64,000 nucleotides of DNA, from the NCBI GenBank assembly GCA_946122785.1, contig CAMGYJ010000002.1, forward strand, positions 22,604,492-22,668,491. Direction: 5' to 3'. This document shows positions 1-12,332 of the stretch, piece after piece (the stretch's first letter is position 1; each line of letters opens with the position of its first letter). The notes beneath the pieces are model-generated. The model saw only the letters and a program-made list of their open reading frames with translations, was not told the origin of the DNA and searched no databases. The stretch comes from Linum tenue (taxonomy: Eukaryota > Streptophyta > Magnoliopsida > Malpighiales > Linaceae). The position numbers and the translations under genes are program-made.

Positions 1-58
1 CTTCTTCCATCAAGCTGTCCAAGTAGGAATTCGGTAAATGCAATGGCTAGTACCATAC

Positions 59-3000
59 CATGGTGGTGTCATCCAAATGGTGGACATTTGGCAAACCTCT
101 TGAGATTGCCTTTTGATTTTCTCCCAGACTCATTAGATCCTAGTATCCAGCAGTGGATTAGTATAAAATTGCAACAATTCACTCATAAAGCAAGTGACAT
201 ATATGTCTGAGGTCCATATTAAGTTATAGAGTTGTCATCCACCTTATCAAAGGAAAACAGATGCTGATGCAAACCAACATTTGCTAGCAGATCCCACTGG
301 CGGTTCGCAAGTGAATAAGAAAAATTGTTGCTCTGCATTGGGAACTCGACCCTCTAAAATGTGACAAGTTTTGTTAATCAACAATTAATCTTTGTATCAC
401 GGAACTTAAAACTAAGTGGCAAAAATCTGCAGAAAGATGACAGACAGAGACTTGCCTTGGGGTGCCCAAATTCATTGCCCATGAAATTGAGGTAAGCGTG
501 CCCGCCACTTAAAGTGAAAGTTATCAGTCTCATCATCTGCCAAGACAAAAAGAAATAAGGACCGGTAGCAAGAGATAAAACAATGTATGTCAACAAACAT
601 AATGCATTAAATAACTTGTTCAACCCATTGCAGATTACTTCTGTTCGGAGAGAAACATGATACTATAGAAATTCTTCAGCTGTTCCCATTACATTATCAA
701 CAGTTAATTCGGAATTACGGAAGTGAAAGAGAAGACAAGTCGAGGCTCACTTTGAGTACTGCCAAACCCCTAAGCACGACTGCCTCGGAACCAGAAGACT
801 GCTTATTTGCCTCGCCAAACAAAATCTCAGCAAACGACTGCCCTCCCGAGATGGACTGAAGTGAAAAAATAAAGAAAACGTCAGCAATTATTAGAACACT
901 AGACATGAGGCCACATTATCATCAGATTAACGTTGTAACAGTTTATCAGAGCTTCTGACCCGAAAGAAAAGATAAAAAGCTTACTTGGTTGTGATTTTCA
1001 GCATACACCAGCATCTTATCAGCATAGTGTTTGTTGCCCATCAATGTGCTGACAATCTGCATATGAAGGAAAGTTTAGCTCATGCTAGAACAATTGAAAG
1101 ACTAGTGATTGCCAATTGAAAAAGAAAAAGGGAACTCATACAAATAATCCATGATTACTTATGAAAAGTACTCAAACCTTGCTCATACTCCATTCATGGC
1201 CAGGCACAGTCTGAAGCAATGATAACCACATCTCTGACACAGAAAGATTGACATAGTAATCGAATCCCAGTCCACCTTGAGAAATTGGCTCACAGAGTCC
1301 TGGATAGGATGTTGCCTGATGCAATGATATTAATAACTCTATGAAGACACATTATAAGTAGGAAACATCACCGTACTAACAGGATTAGGAGCTGGTATTT
1401 AATTTATAAGATGCAAAGTTTTCACTCTCTGTTCAATCCATGGAGTTAGAGGAATTTTTTATTTTTATTTTCACGAGAACTATTTAAGTAACTATGAGAA
1501 CAATCAGCTACAACATATGTTCCCTTCCAAAACTCAGTCACCTACATCTTCAGCAATTGTGATGATATTAGGATGAATAGCATGCAAGAGCTCATTTGCA
1601 AACATGAGATACTGTAAGGCATCTTTGTCTACATATTGATTACAGTACCTGCAAGAATAAGACATTTCCTTATATTAGTAACATTATCCACATCTTTATG
1701 CAATGTCGAGATGCTACTAATTTGAAAGGTCAAAGTGGATCAACTGGATCCTGAGGAGAAGACAGTTACCAGATCCTTCTACAGAAAATTTCATATAGAG
1801 GAACTCATTACAACTATTCCACGTTGTACTTGAGACAGTAATCAGCAAAACATAAGTGCCCTTATTGCAGTGGCTCTAATTGAATTGAATGCGTGAAATG
1901 CACATTAAGCCACCAAGTCAAGGTAGCTGGTAGGTGTCATTAGTCAGCTAGGGAAACAAAATACAGTCCCAAAAAGACAGCTGAAACCGGACTTCTGTAC
2001 CATACTTGGTTATGGAGATATAATGAAGATGATTTAGCTATAGAAACCAGTACAAAGTATGCAGTAACTGACTTCATGAAGAAGGAAAAAACTGTCGGGA
2101 AGAATGATAAAACAGAGAGCTTACTCTTCCAAATCTCCTGTAAAAGAAGCAAAGCCGTTATGTGTGTAGATCATTGATGAGAGTGAGTGGAATTGAAAAC
2201 CATCTATTTGATACTCCACGACCCACCTGCAAAAACATTTTGTAAGCCTTGCCCATAATGCCGCACCCAACGCAGACAATCCGAGACACACTATCTTGTA
2301 CTTTAAAGATTAAGCAGCATAATACAAGCCATAGTACAGTGAGATGCATTTGGAAAACAACCAACCACCAACATTTTGAGAATGCTGACAATTGCTTGTG
2401 TTTCTTGCTTACCAGTTTAAATTTGAGAGTAGGAACTGTAGTACTTCTTGGTCACCATATTTGAACATTCTGGTACCCCAAAATTTATGATGCCCCCGTT
2501 TTCCTGTTTCATCGGAGAAATAACAGTTGACCAATATAGCCATGATCGGTAAGTTCTAAATTCATTTTAAATCCCTGTTATTGTTCTTGACAGCACTCAT
2601 GTACGCATGCACGCAGAAGCAAAAGCTTAAGAGAACATGCAGAGATGCGAGATGAGAAGCAAGAATATGTCTAAACACATCACACATCACACATCAGGCC
2701 ATACAAACTACTATATGTGCAGGCAAATATTTACCAGTTTGGAAGTAGCAATCATTTGAGCCATCAAACAATGACAGTCCAACCATTTCATCTGCAGCAG
2801 CATAGGAATGAACGATCTCTAAGAACACCAGCAATCCCAGTCCTGCAGAATGATGAAGTCAACACAGAATGATAAATTACGGAAGTCAATACAATCATTA
2901 ACGCACATTACGATGTGAATCATATCTAAATTTTGGTTTAGATGGAAATTTGAAAGAAAAAAAAACAATATTGTCAGGACATTCTAATACAAAACTGAAA

Positions 3001-5932
3001 AGGGTGCACCATGAAATGTGCGAGGGAGGTGCAATTGAGAACACGTACTCGGAGTGGCTCTATCCCTAATTATGATTAGATGAAATTGTACAGAAGGAAA
3101 ATTGAATAAAGATCAAGAGGATGGATGGTAACCATGTGCCTCATCAACCAAGCGTTTGAAGTCATCTGGGGTTCCATATCTACTGCTAACAGCAAAAAAG
3201 TTGGTGACCTGCATTAGCACAAAGCTAAATTTTAACCTCACAAATTATTTTAACGCATCAGAAAAGCCACATTATGCACCTGATCCCTGCAAGTACAAAT
3301 CCAGGATCCAACCAGACATGATACTAGCATATTTTATCGAAAACAGACCAACCAAAATATAGAGACAATAGACAACAGTGAAACAAGAGAAACTACCAAT
3401 TGGATCAGGCCACGAGCAATTGACATTAAGTTTGATGAGTATACAATTGACTCCAAATTTATACTCAATTCAAACTTTCTCATCTAATCCTCCCATCTAA
3501 AATTTAATTGTAAAATCCCGTTCAGATTCCAGATCCTCCAGCCACCAATTTATCTTGAGCTGTCACGCAAAATAAGGAGCTTAAGATAGAGTAAAGCAAG
3601 CACGACTTACTCTATAACCAACAGTGTAGTAATCTTTGTGCTCAACAACTCCAATCAACTGAATAGCATTATACCCAGCTTCTTTAATATGAGGAAGAAC
3701 CTGTTACGAGAAAAAAGAAAACCTAGTTGAGATCAGAATACTACTAGTTAAGTTATTGCCGTGGCATGCGGTGATTCCAAATAGGCAGAGCCGTGAGAAC
3801 AAGCTACCTTCTCAGTGAAATCACTAAAAGACGCTATTTTCGGTTCAGAGCCACTGATCCCAACATGGCATTCATATATCCGTAAGGATTTTGAAACCTT
3901 GGGGGATGTGTACTTCCACTTATAGGCACACTCAGGAGGTGGTTCCCAGTGAATGGCATAAGCTTGCTTCCCGTCCGGATCTTATCAACAATGGAAATAC
4001 GATGAACAGTACTTCAGAAATATGAATGGCAGAGGTTTACAATAAAAACATAACATTATCATTTATGACTCTTCTATCCAACTCTCTGATACAAGTATTC
4101 CAACTTTTGACAAAAGAAAGGGTTGAAGCAATTGTTAAGAGTGAGAATGAAACGATTAAAAGAAGAACACTTTCCTTTAGGAGTATTCTTTTACCTGGTT
4201 GTACGTAGGTAGCCCAAGCAGGTACTCTTTCCAATGGCCCACTAGGAGTGTTGAAATAGACCCTGTATTTGCTTCCATGAGGAACAGCTGGACTATACTT
4301 CTTCAACCATGCTTTTCTTCCCTTACGTATCTCAAGCCAATATGGTAGGGGAGGCTCTTTAGAACGAATTTTCTCTAGCCAAGCAGGATCACTTACAACA
4401 TTAAAAATGTCATACTCCTTTCCTTGATCAATCACATGCATTGAAGGCAAGTTACTTGGAGGGTCATCCTTATGCTGTTCTTTCCATTTCTCATATCTTG
4501 TTTGCCCGTCTTCCAGTGGTGTCTCTTCAAGTTCTTCTAATGTTTGCGGTCCATTAGGCCCGAAAAGTTGTTCGTACAACTTTGCTGGCACTTTAAAACG
4601 ATTTTTCATGTACTCATCCTCTCCTGGTTCCCAGTAGTCATCATTTGCTTTCTGGAAGATTTCCTCAATGTCGACGCCACTATCCCCTTTATCATAGTCT
4701 TCCATATAGTTGTACTGCTGAAAATAAAGCTCATCAGGCTCTTCTCCTTCCCTTAATTTATCTTCAAGTACAACAAACCAGTAACCATAATCATCATGGC
4801 CAAGAAGGCCCTCTCTAGCCGAATTCTCTGTTGGTGACCAATCATTGAAGTCACCAACTAGTGAACAATAACGAGCACCTGCAACAAAAGTGGTCTAAAT
4901 ATTCATACAAGATGCACTGACAACAGATGATTTTCGCTTCTGGATACATGAAGTCAACATAGAAGTTGCTTCTGGCTTTAATTAAACTGAAGGCTGAACA
5001 CCAAACCTGGTGCCCAATCCATGAAATCCATGCGATGCTCTGGATGTCTGTGTAGACCAAGTAGCTCAAATCTATGCCAGGAGAAGCAAAAGAATATAAG
5101 AACTCAACCATGCAATCATCTATGCATACAGAAGGTAAAATTAACTACCTGACTTTGTCATGACTATGGGCTGTAAAATCGTTTCAAATGAACTAACACA
5201 TTGAATTCGAAAGTCTAAAGCAAGTTCAATGAAACAGTCAAATTCAGCACTTAAACTAAGCAAAAGTTAAAGCAATGAAGAACTGCAGAAGAGAAAGGGA
5301 GGGGGAAAAAATAGAAGTTGGAACTTTACCCATAAGCAATGTCCTTGACCATAAACTGTCTCTTGAAAATTTCTTCTTTGAGGTCCTTGAATGCTTTATG
5401 CCTGACAGTAGCCACGAATCAGAATGGAAACCCGCCAAAATGGAAATTCACTTGCTCCAAACAACTGAATCCCAATGAACCTAAAAAATATATCTAGGGG
5501 CGAATGCAGAGGCAGCTTCTACTGGTAAAAACTACCAAATCAAACATTCCAACACAATTACTCGAACTAGAGCTAGTTCATTACTCCCCCCACTTCCTCA
5601 GACACCGAGCAAAAACAATTAAAGGGAACAAGACAGGTATTATACCTTTCACGGAGAAAGACAGCAAATTGTTTATGGGTAATTCCCAGTCTGGTGAGAA
5701 AACCAACTGGGTTTACTCCTTTCTCGTCACCTTCTTCATTTTTATCCTTCTTCTTTGGATCCTTCTTACTATGCTGCTGGCTCGGCTGGTTCGTGGCTGT
5801 GCATTTTACAGTGAGTCTGATTTTGGTCCGAAAATTGATGCTTTGAAAATTTGAATGGGAAAGGAAATGGAGAGACGGTTCGCTAGGACAGATGGAGAAA
5901 GAAATCTTTGTCGAAGAAACGACGGACGCCAT
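59..5932 (-). CDS. EMB2729: 1,4-alpha-glucan branching-enzyme-like protein of the EMB2729/BE1 type, chloroplast; 3' end outside window
   Basis: GH13-family branching-enzyme relative, expected in plastids. I assembled 17 exons on the minus strand whose phases all agree (813 residues so far): 5932-5646, 5401-5330, 5071-5007, 4878-4195, 3980-3808, 3700-3611, 3208-3133, 2842-2735, 2503-2413, 2226-2125, 1648-1546, 1315-1178, 1056-985, 855-751, 536-456, 353-243, 139-59; the last coding part lies left of the window. The start at 5932 (MASVVSSTK) opens a Ser/Thr-rich transit-peptide-like stretch; an in-frame ATG at 5974 is less likely. A CBM48-like part ([11 protein letters not shown]) and the barrel follow. 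Typical blocks of this subfamily are clear: [44 protein letters not shown]. Three of the usual catalytic positions are replaced (see findings), so classical branching activity is doubtful. The Arabidopsis member is embryo-essential (family knowledge). Intron 354-455 starts with GC instead of GT. Confidence is high for family and exons. Confidence 0.93.
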
Positions 5933-6419
5933 ATCTCCGTAGAGAGGCGTGAAGAAGAAAACAGGGGAAAGCAAACCAAAGCAGCCAAGCAGGGCTGTTT
6001 GAGGTTTTAGAGGTTTAAGATAAGAAAGACCGGCAGTTACCGTGGGTCGCCTGTTGGGGTTTCTCCGGGTAATTGGACAAAAAGAGTCAAATAGAATTTT
6101 ACCATGATTTTTTACTCAAATATTTCGTTTTCAATAAAGATTTTTTTCTTTGTTTTTCGCTAAATTAATAAATTATCCATCTCCAGTTTGCCATCCTCAT
6201 TTTCGTTCGAAAGCCAATGTTCTCCGCAACGACAAATTTGGCGACGAACCAATTCAGCCGTGCCTTCCTGAACTCCGGCAATTCTTTGGCTACACCGGCG
6301 ATCCCTTGTTTGAAAAGAAACCACCTTTGACTATTTTGCCACCAAATTCCGTGATAAAAAAACAGGGCAATCCTTTTGAAATTTCAATACCTTTTCTCTG
6401 TCTCTCTCCGTTGATCACC
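5933..6419. promoter_or_regulatory. Shared divergent promoter region between EMB2729-like and UVSSA genes
   Basis: The two start codons are only 487 bp apart and point away from each other, so this interval must hold both 5' UTRs and both promoters. The middle (about 6090-6180) is AT-rich; no canonical TATA box at a convincing distance from either start was identified. This fits two housekeeping-type genes, but that is an inference. Confidence 0.55.
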
Positions 6420-7243
6420 ATGGATGAAGCGGAAGATGGAGGAGGAAAGATCAAGCCTTTGATTGAGAAGGCCACCGATTCGACGGCGGCTTACGTAGAG
6501 CCGCGTCTCCTCAAGGCCATCAAATGCACGGTCCGGTATTCCGATGTAGAGCTCCGGCTTGCCGCTCAAACCCTAATGGATCTCATGAAACGCGATCATT
6601 CTCAGGTTCGTTTGGCTCTATCTTCACAATTCATCTGGTTGTCCCGTCCGATTTCAATTTTGCGGCTTCTTAGTTAGCATCTTCCCAAGTTAAGCTTTTT
6701 GGAGTGGATCATTTTAGGGTTTTGAATTCATGGGAGTTGAGTTGAGCCTTGTTGTCGTTTCGACAGGTCCGCTATCTCTCCCTTCTCATAGTTGATGAGC
6801 TTTTCATGCGCTCAAAGCTTTTCAGAAGCATTCTTGTGGAGAAACTGGACCAGTTATTGACACTAACTGTAGGGTTCAAAAGAAATCTTCCCCTTCCAGC
6901 TCCCCCTGCTGTCGCAACGATTCTCCGTTCAAAGGCAATTGAATTTCTGGAGAAGTGGAATTCATCATATGGGGTTCATTACAGACAAATCAGGTTGGGC
7001 TTTGACTACCTCAAAAACACTTTGCGCCTTCAGTTTCCTAACATCCAGGGGAACGCTGCCCGGATTCAGCAGGAGAGAAGGGAGAAAGAGATGAGGTCCA
7101 AAGAGATTCTGCAAAATAAGTTTCGAACTCTCGAGGAAAATCTGCCCTCCATGAAACAAGAGATGCAGGCTACAATTGATGAGATTAATCAATGTCTAGA
7201 AATTGTTACTTGCAAGGAGGAAAACAGTCTCCTGAGTCATATA

Positions 7244-7281
<38 letters not shown>

Positions 7282-8590
7282 GAAGTTCCGTTCTTTGGAG
7301 CTGCAGCAAATTCGCCTCAATTCGTTGAAGGAAGCAGATAAAGTACACGAGGATGCTGAGAATAGAGTGGTTTTTGACACGTTGAGAGAGCTTTACAAAC
7401 TTCTGGTGACCAAACATCTAGTTTCAGTCCAAGGATGGATCTCTGTTCTCATAAGGGTTGAAGTCACGAACGCCAGGCTCAGAGATTCCATGTTGAAGGA
7501 GCTCATCGACTTCCGAAATCAAATCCAATTGGTGAAGAAGAAATGTGCTGAATCAGGTTGCTCTCTTCCTGCCATTCCAAAGAATGGTAAAGAAGAGGAG
7601 GAAGAAGATTTTTGGGAGGAAGGTAAAGTTGAGACGATTCAGAGGACTGGGAGCTCCAATGAATCAAAGAAGCTGCATGAAAGTCTCGCCGAGTCATCAA
7701 CTTGTGGAGAGGTGAAAAATCCATCTACTGGATGTAGCAACAGAAAATCAGAAAAACATGAGCTGCCGGGCAATCTACTGAGACAAGCCGATTCTGACCC
7801 TGTTAGAAGTAAGCTGTTAGAGAAAGCCCCCGTCATGAGTTGGGGCTCTTCCTTGGATAACTGGGGTCCAAATAAGGATGTTTTAGCGAACCAGAGGGGG
7901 ATGGAGTTTGAAAATCACTGGGGTAGGGTTGACTACGATGCAGTTATTCCAGCAGAAAGGATTGCAGAACTGAACCTTTCTGCTAGTCTTTACAAAGAAG
8001 AGCAAGTAGAGATCCAGCCATGTCGTGCTCCACTACGAAAAGGTGGACTTTGTCCAAGAAGAGATTTGAGGGTGTGCCCGTTTCATGGACCTGTCATACC
8101 CAGAGATGATGAAGGAAATCCCATCATTGGAAACACGTCGGATGAAGGAAGTCGTGTCAGTGAAACTGCTTACATGGAGAGCAACGAACGACTGGGAGTG
8201 GATTCGGTTGAGCAATTGGCAAAGCAAGCTGTGAAGAACGTAAGGGACAGAGGGCATGACGATGCAAGGAAAAGGAAAATGGAGAAGCAATTGGTGAAAC
8301 GTGCTAAGCTTGCCAAAGTAAGGGAACACAATGAAGCAGTTCTGAAGGATGCTGCATTAGCTTCAACCTCCGGATATGGAGGGGTCGACGGAGCAGATGG
8401 AGAGTTGGTAGCGAGATCGTCGTCTAACAGCAAGAAGGAAACTCTTGCATCCATGCTACGGCCAAAAATAACCAGAAAGGACAGGTTGTCTCAACGACTT
8501 CTGAATACAAAAGCGAAGGATGCAACTGTTCGACAGCTTACACAGGGCGAAGATGCTAAATATAGAGAAGCCTTCCCAAACCAGTGGTAG
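6420..8590 (+). CDS. UVSSA: UV-stimulated scaffold protein A homolog (UVSSA)
   Basis: Predicted transcription-coupled repair factor; in other eukaryotes UVSSA binds stalled RNA polymerase II and recruits TFIIH/USP7 in the nucleus. Two exons, 6420-6605 and 6767-8590, with a GT-AG intron, give 669 residues. The start (MDEAEDGGGKIK) is the first ATG in frame with exon 1. The N-terminal half is a helical VHS/ENTH-like region (about residues 10-160). Residues 222-233 are twelve Asp from a GAT repeat. The C-terminal UVSSA signature has PLRKGGLCPRRDLRVCPFHG with putative zinc ligands Cys481, Cys491, Cys499 and His502, then PRDDEGNP. A basic Lys/Arg-rich stretch lies near residue 560, and the protein ends EAFPNQW. 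The final exon being over 1.8 kb is unusual for a plant gene with an early intron, but there is no break in it. Confidence 0.93.
7244..7279 (+). repeat. (GAT)12 coding microsatellite
   Basis: Twelve uninterrupted GAT triplets inside UVSSA exon 2 encode Asp222-233. Perfect purity suggests recent length change and probable length polymorphism; any length change in whole triplets keeps the frame. Confidence 0.95.
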
Positions 8591-9586
8591 TTCTAGTACA
8601 TGGATATATTTATGTAGCTTCTCATGGAGATTGTTGTTGGCAAGTGACTGAAGGTAAATAGGAACACTTTTTTTTTCTCCAAATTATAGACGAACTGACA
8701 ATAAAATTCTCGAAATAACCTGTTTTTCACAATTTTTCCAAGCACAGATTTCTATGGTAGGTCAAATCAAACAGAGAAAGCATTGTTCTGAATTTGAATC
8801 CCCCTAGATAAACATAGATCATCAATCAGATCATATATAGACAAGATGTTATCAATCATAAACCGTAAGAATTCCCAAAATAGCTTGAACACGATACCCT
8901 TGCATATTAAGTTATTAACACTCTTATCAACCAATAAATTCGAGATTCCGAAGTTATTAGATTCATTCTCACACCATACTGTAGTATGAATGAGCTAATA
9001 TGGAACACCTATTCTGCAAATGTTTTCCCTTACTTTCCAGTGTCTAATCCAGTATACAATGCACTTCCACCAGTTGTGCTTAAGCTGACTGTTGCTTCCT
9101 AAATTGCAGCCCTCATACATATTGACTTATCGTGATTATTTTATAAACGAAAACTACTTTAATTAAGAAATTATAGAGCGATTAGCGTTGAACATTTTTG
9201 AACCTGAAAGAAGACTGTTAAATACAGATGACTTATGAGTTTTAAGTATTTTATGTTACAATTCAAATAGTAATAGTGGGTGCCATAACTGATAAAATTT
9301 GTTTCCTTCAAGATGGACGAAATATAACGTTAGCGTTGTAAAAGGATAACTTAAACATTTCCATCTACAAGTACTTCAATTTAAAGCATCAGCATGAAGA
9401 AGATGAGCCAAAGGAAATAAGTGGAGGGGGAGAGAGAGAGAAATTATTTATGTACTAGATGAGAGTAATGGAAGCCTGAGAATCTGCTTTCTATCTTTAT
9501 ATCAAGAACATTCATACCATTCTGCTGTTAGCCTTATTGGGATGGAAATTTTCATCAGGTGATCACAAAAAAATATAGAGGCGCCA
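8591..9586. other. Intergenic, UVSSA 3' UTR to beta-xylosidase promoter
   Basis: AT-rich sequence with no supported gene. The first ~150 bases are presumably the UVSSA 3' UTR. A (GA)n run near 9430-9441 and a TATA-like TTATAT near 9497-9502 lie upstream of the beta-xylosidase start at 9587 and may belong to its promoter; this is only positional evidence. Confidence 0.5.
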
Positions 9587-12332
9587 ATGGAGTTGATCAA
9601 ACTCCTTTATATTGCAGTGTCACTCGTTTCACTGACCCTTGTATCCCTCCCACCAGTCACCCCTCAAAGTTATGCCTGTGACCAGAGGAACCCCGAAACC
9701 ACCAACTTCCTCTTCTGCGACACTTCCCGGTCCTACGAGGACAGAGTGAATGACCTCGTCTCGCGGCTCACCCTCAAGGAGAAAGTGCAGCAGCTTGGGT
9801 CGGGTTCAACTGGCGTTTCTAGGCTTGGAATTCCGGATTACGAGTGGTGGTCGGAGGCTAACCATGGTATTTTTAGTTCTAGATATGCTGCCAAGTTCAA
9901 TGGCAGCATGTCGAGAGCGACCACCTTCCCTGCTGTAATACTCACTGGAGCTAGTTTCAACGAGAAGCTGTGGCTGAAGATGGGGAAGGTGGTGTCGGAT
10001 GAAGGTCGAGCCTTGTACAATGTGGGCCAAGCTGGCCTCACGTATTGGGCTCCCACTGTGAATGTGTTTCGTGATCCGAGATGGGGTCGCGGCCAGGAGT
10101 CACCGGGCGAGGACCCTTTGATGGTTTCAAGGTATGGAGTGAAATATGTGAAGGGATTGCAAGATGTTGGAGATGAAAGGGTGAGTGGATCTAATAGCAG
10201 GCTTAAGGTTTCAGCTTGCTGCAAGCACTATAGTGCATATGATCTTGAATACTGGGGAGGCGTCGACCGATATCACTTTGATGCGATGGTACTTTTTCTT
10301 ACACATACTAGTTCACCTTTTGAAATTTTCAGAACAAACCTGAAACAAACGAAATGAAAGTGTTTGTATTGCGAATTGAATTTTTCTTATAGGTGACGAA
10401 GCAAGACATGGAGGATACATATCAGCCACCATTTAGAAGTTGTGTGAAAGAAGGACATGCCAGCTGTGTGATGTGTTCTTATAACAGGGTGAACGGCGTT
10501 CCTAGTTGCTTTGACACTCAACTGCTTCAAGGAGTTGTCAGAAACCAATGGAATCTTAACGGGTTAGTTACTTGGTTGAAGTTCTTGTTCATGTTAATCA
10601 ATTTAGATTGTCAATCCGCAATTCTATTCTTTTCTATTCTTTAGTGTGATCGTGTATGCTGCTACTTGTCAGATACATAGTGACAGACTGTCAGGCTCTT
10701 CAAACTTACTTAAAATGTAATTACACACCCACACCAGAAGATGCAGTGGCCCTTGCACTAAAAGCAGGTACTGTCATAATTTGAACCACAGTTAGTCAGT
10801 TACCGCTTCATCTGTCCTGTTCATGAATAACTGGACTGGAATTTTTGTTATTCTTGTGCAGGCGTAAGCATGGAGTGCAGCATTGTGATGCAAAACTATA
10901 CAGAAAATGCTATTCATTTGAACAAAACACACGAATCGATTGTGAACCAAGCATTGACTTACAACTACATTGTGCTCATGAGGCTTGGTTTCTTCGATGG
11001 CAATCCAAAGTCCCTCCAGTTTGGTAGCCTTGGACCATCTGATGTATGCGCAGATGATCATCAACAGCTGGCGATTGACGCGGCGAGGCAGGGGATTGTG
11101 CTGTTAGAAAACAAAGGAGCCCTCCCTTTATCCAAGGATAAAACAAGCAACTTGGCTGTTATTGGGCCAAATGGAAATGCCACCATCACCTTGCTAAGCG
11201 TTTATGCTGGTATGCCATGCAACATCACCACACCGCTACAAGGGCTTCAAAAGTATGTGTCAGCTGTTACCTATGAGGCCGGTTGTGTTTCAGCGAGCTG
11301 CCCTAACCAATCAAGAATTGCTGCAGCAGTCGAGGTGGCTGCTGCGGCTGACGTTGTTGTGCTGATCGTGGGACTTGATGAGACTATGGAGGGAGAGTGG
11401 GTCGATAGGGACAACTTAACTTTTCCTGGATACCAAGAACAACTTATAAACAGTGTTGTTGCTGCAACAAACGGTGTGGTGGTTCTTGTGATCATGTCGG
11501 GTGGTCCAATGGATATCGCGTTTGCCAAGAACGACAACAGAATTGGTGCGATTTTGTGGGTGGGATACCCTGGACAGGGTGGAGGTGATGCCATTGCGCA
11601 AGTTTTATTTGGAGACTACAATCCTGGTAAGGCTTCCAAGTTCCAAGTATGTTAATCTTTGCAAAAATAGAATTGTTTCATTTTGTTTCTGAAGCGTCAA
11701 CTTTTTGTGCTGTGTTAGCTGGAAGGTCGCCGTTCACATGGTACCCAAAGGAGTATACAGAGCAAGTCCCAATGTCAAACATGAACATGAGAGCCAACAC
11801 CTTTCCCAACTTCCCCGGAAGAACCTACAGGTTCTACACCGGAAACCCGGTCTACGATTTCGGCCATGGCCTCAGCTACTCGACCTTCACCAAGTCCATA
11901 ATCTCTGCTCCTTCTGGTTTCCTTGTACAACTGAATTCTCCCACAAGCCGCAACCACAGCGGGGAAGCCATTGATGTGTCCGCCGTAAGGAACTGCAACG
12001 AGCTGAACATGAAGCTGGTAGTGGAAGTGAGCAACACAGGGAGCATGACGGGAGACCACGTGGTGCTGATCTTCTGGAGGCCGCCGAGCTCAACGGAGGT
12101 GAACGGGGAGCCAAACAAGGAGCTGGTCGGGTTCAAGAGAGTGAAGGTGAAGCAAGGGGAGAAGAGGAATGTGAGTTTTGGGATAAAATTGTGCAAGAGG
12201 ATGAGTGTTGCTGATAGTGCAGGGACGAGGAAATTGGTGACCGGGAAACATGTGATTACGGTCGGATCAAGCAGCGAGCAGCAAATTAAGCACACCATCG
12301 ATCTGAGGGTAGCTGCGAATGCGATGCAGTAG
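9587..12332 (+). CDS. GH3 beta-D-xylosidase (BXL family, BXL5-like), secreted
   Basis: Cell-wall glycoside hydrolase family 3 enzyme that would release xylose (possibly arabinose) from xylan-type polymers in the apoplast. Exons 9587-10288, 10393-10562, 10673-10767, 10862-11626 and 11719-12332 splice in frame with GT-AG borders to 781 residues. Residues 1-27 form a signal peptide ending near PVTPQ. The N-terminal barrel carries [26 protein letters not shown] and the CCKHY motif (Lys213-His214). The likely nucleophile is Asp296 in YIVTDC, with Thr where most family members have Ser. The C-terminal GH3 domain ([21 protein letters not shown]) and a fibronectin-III-like tail complete the protein. 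No breaks. The BXL5 assignment is from overall resemblance recalled, not from a search; the family is certain, the subtype is not. Confidence 0.92.

Noticed and set aside
5573..5974. Longer start for the branching-enzyme-like protein at 5974
   Set aside because: The upstream residues (MLSPVFFFTPLYGD) do not look like a transit peptide start, and MASVVSSTK at 5932 does.
7196..7417. Antisense frame with a poly-Ile run
   Set aside because: It is the reverse reading of the GAT repeat in UVSSA and has no other support.
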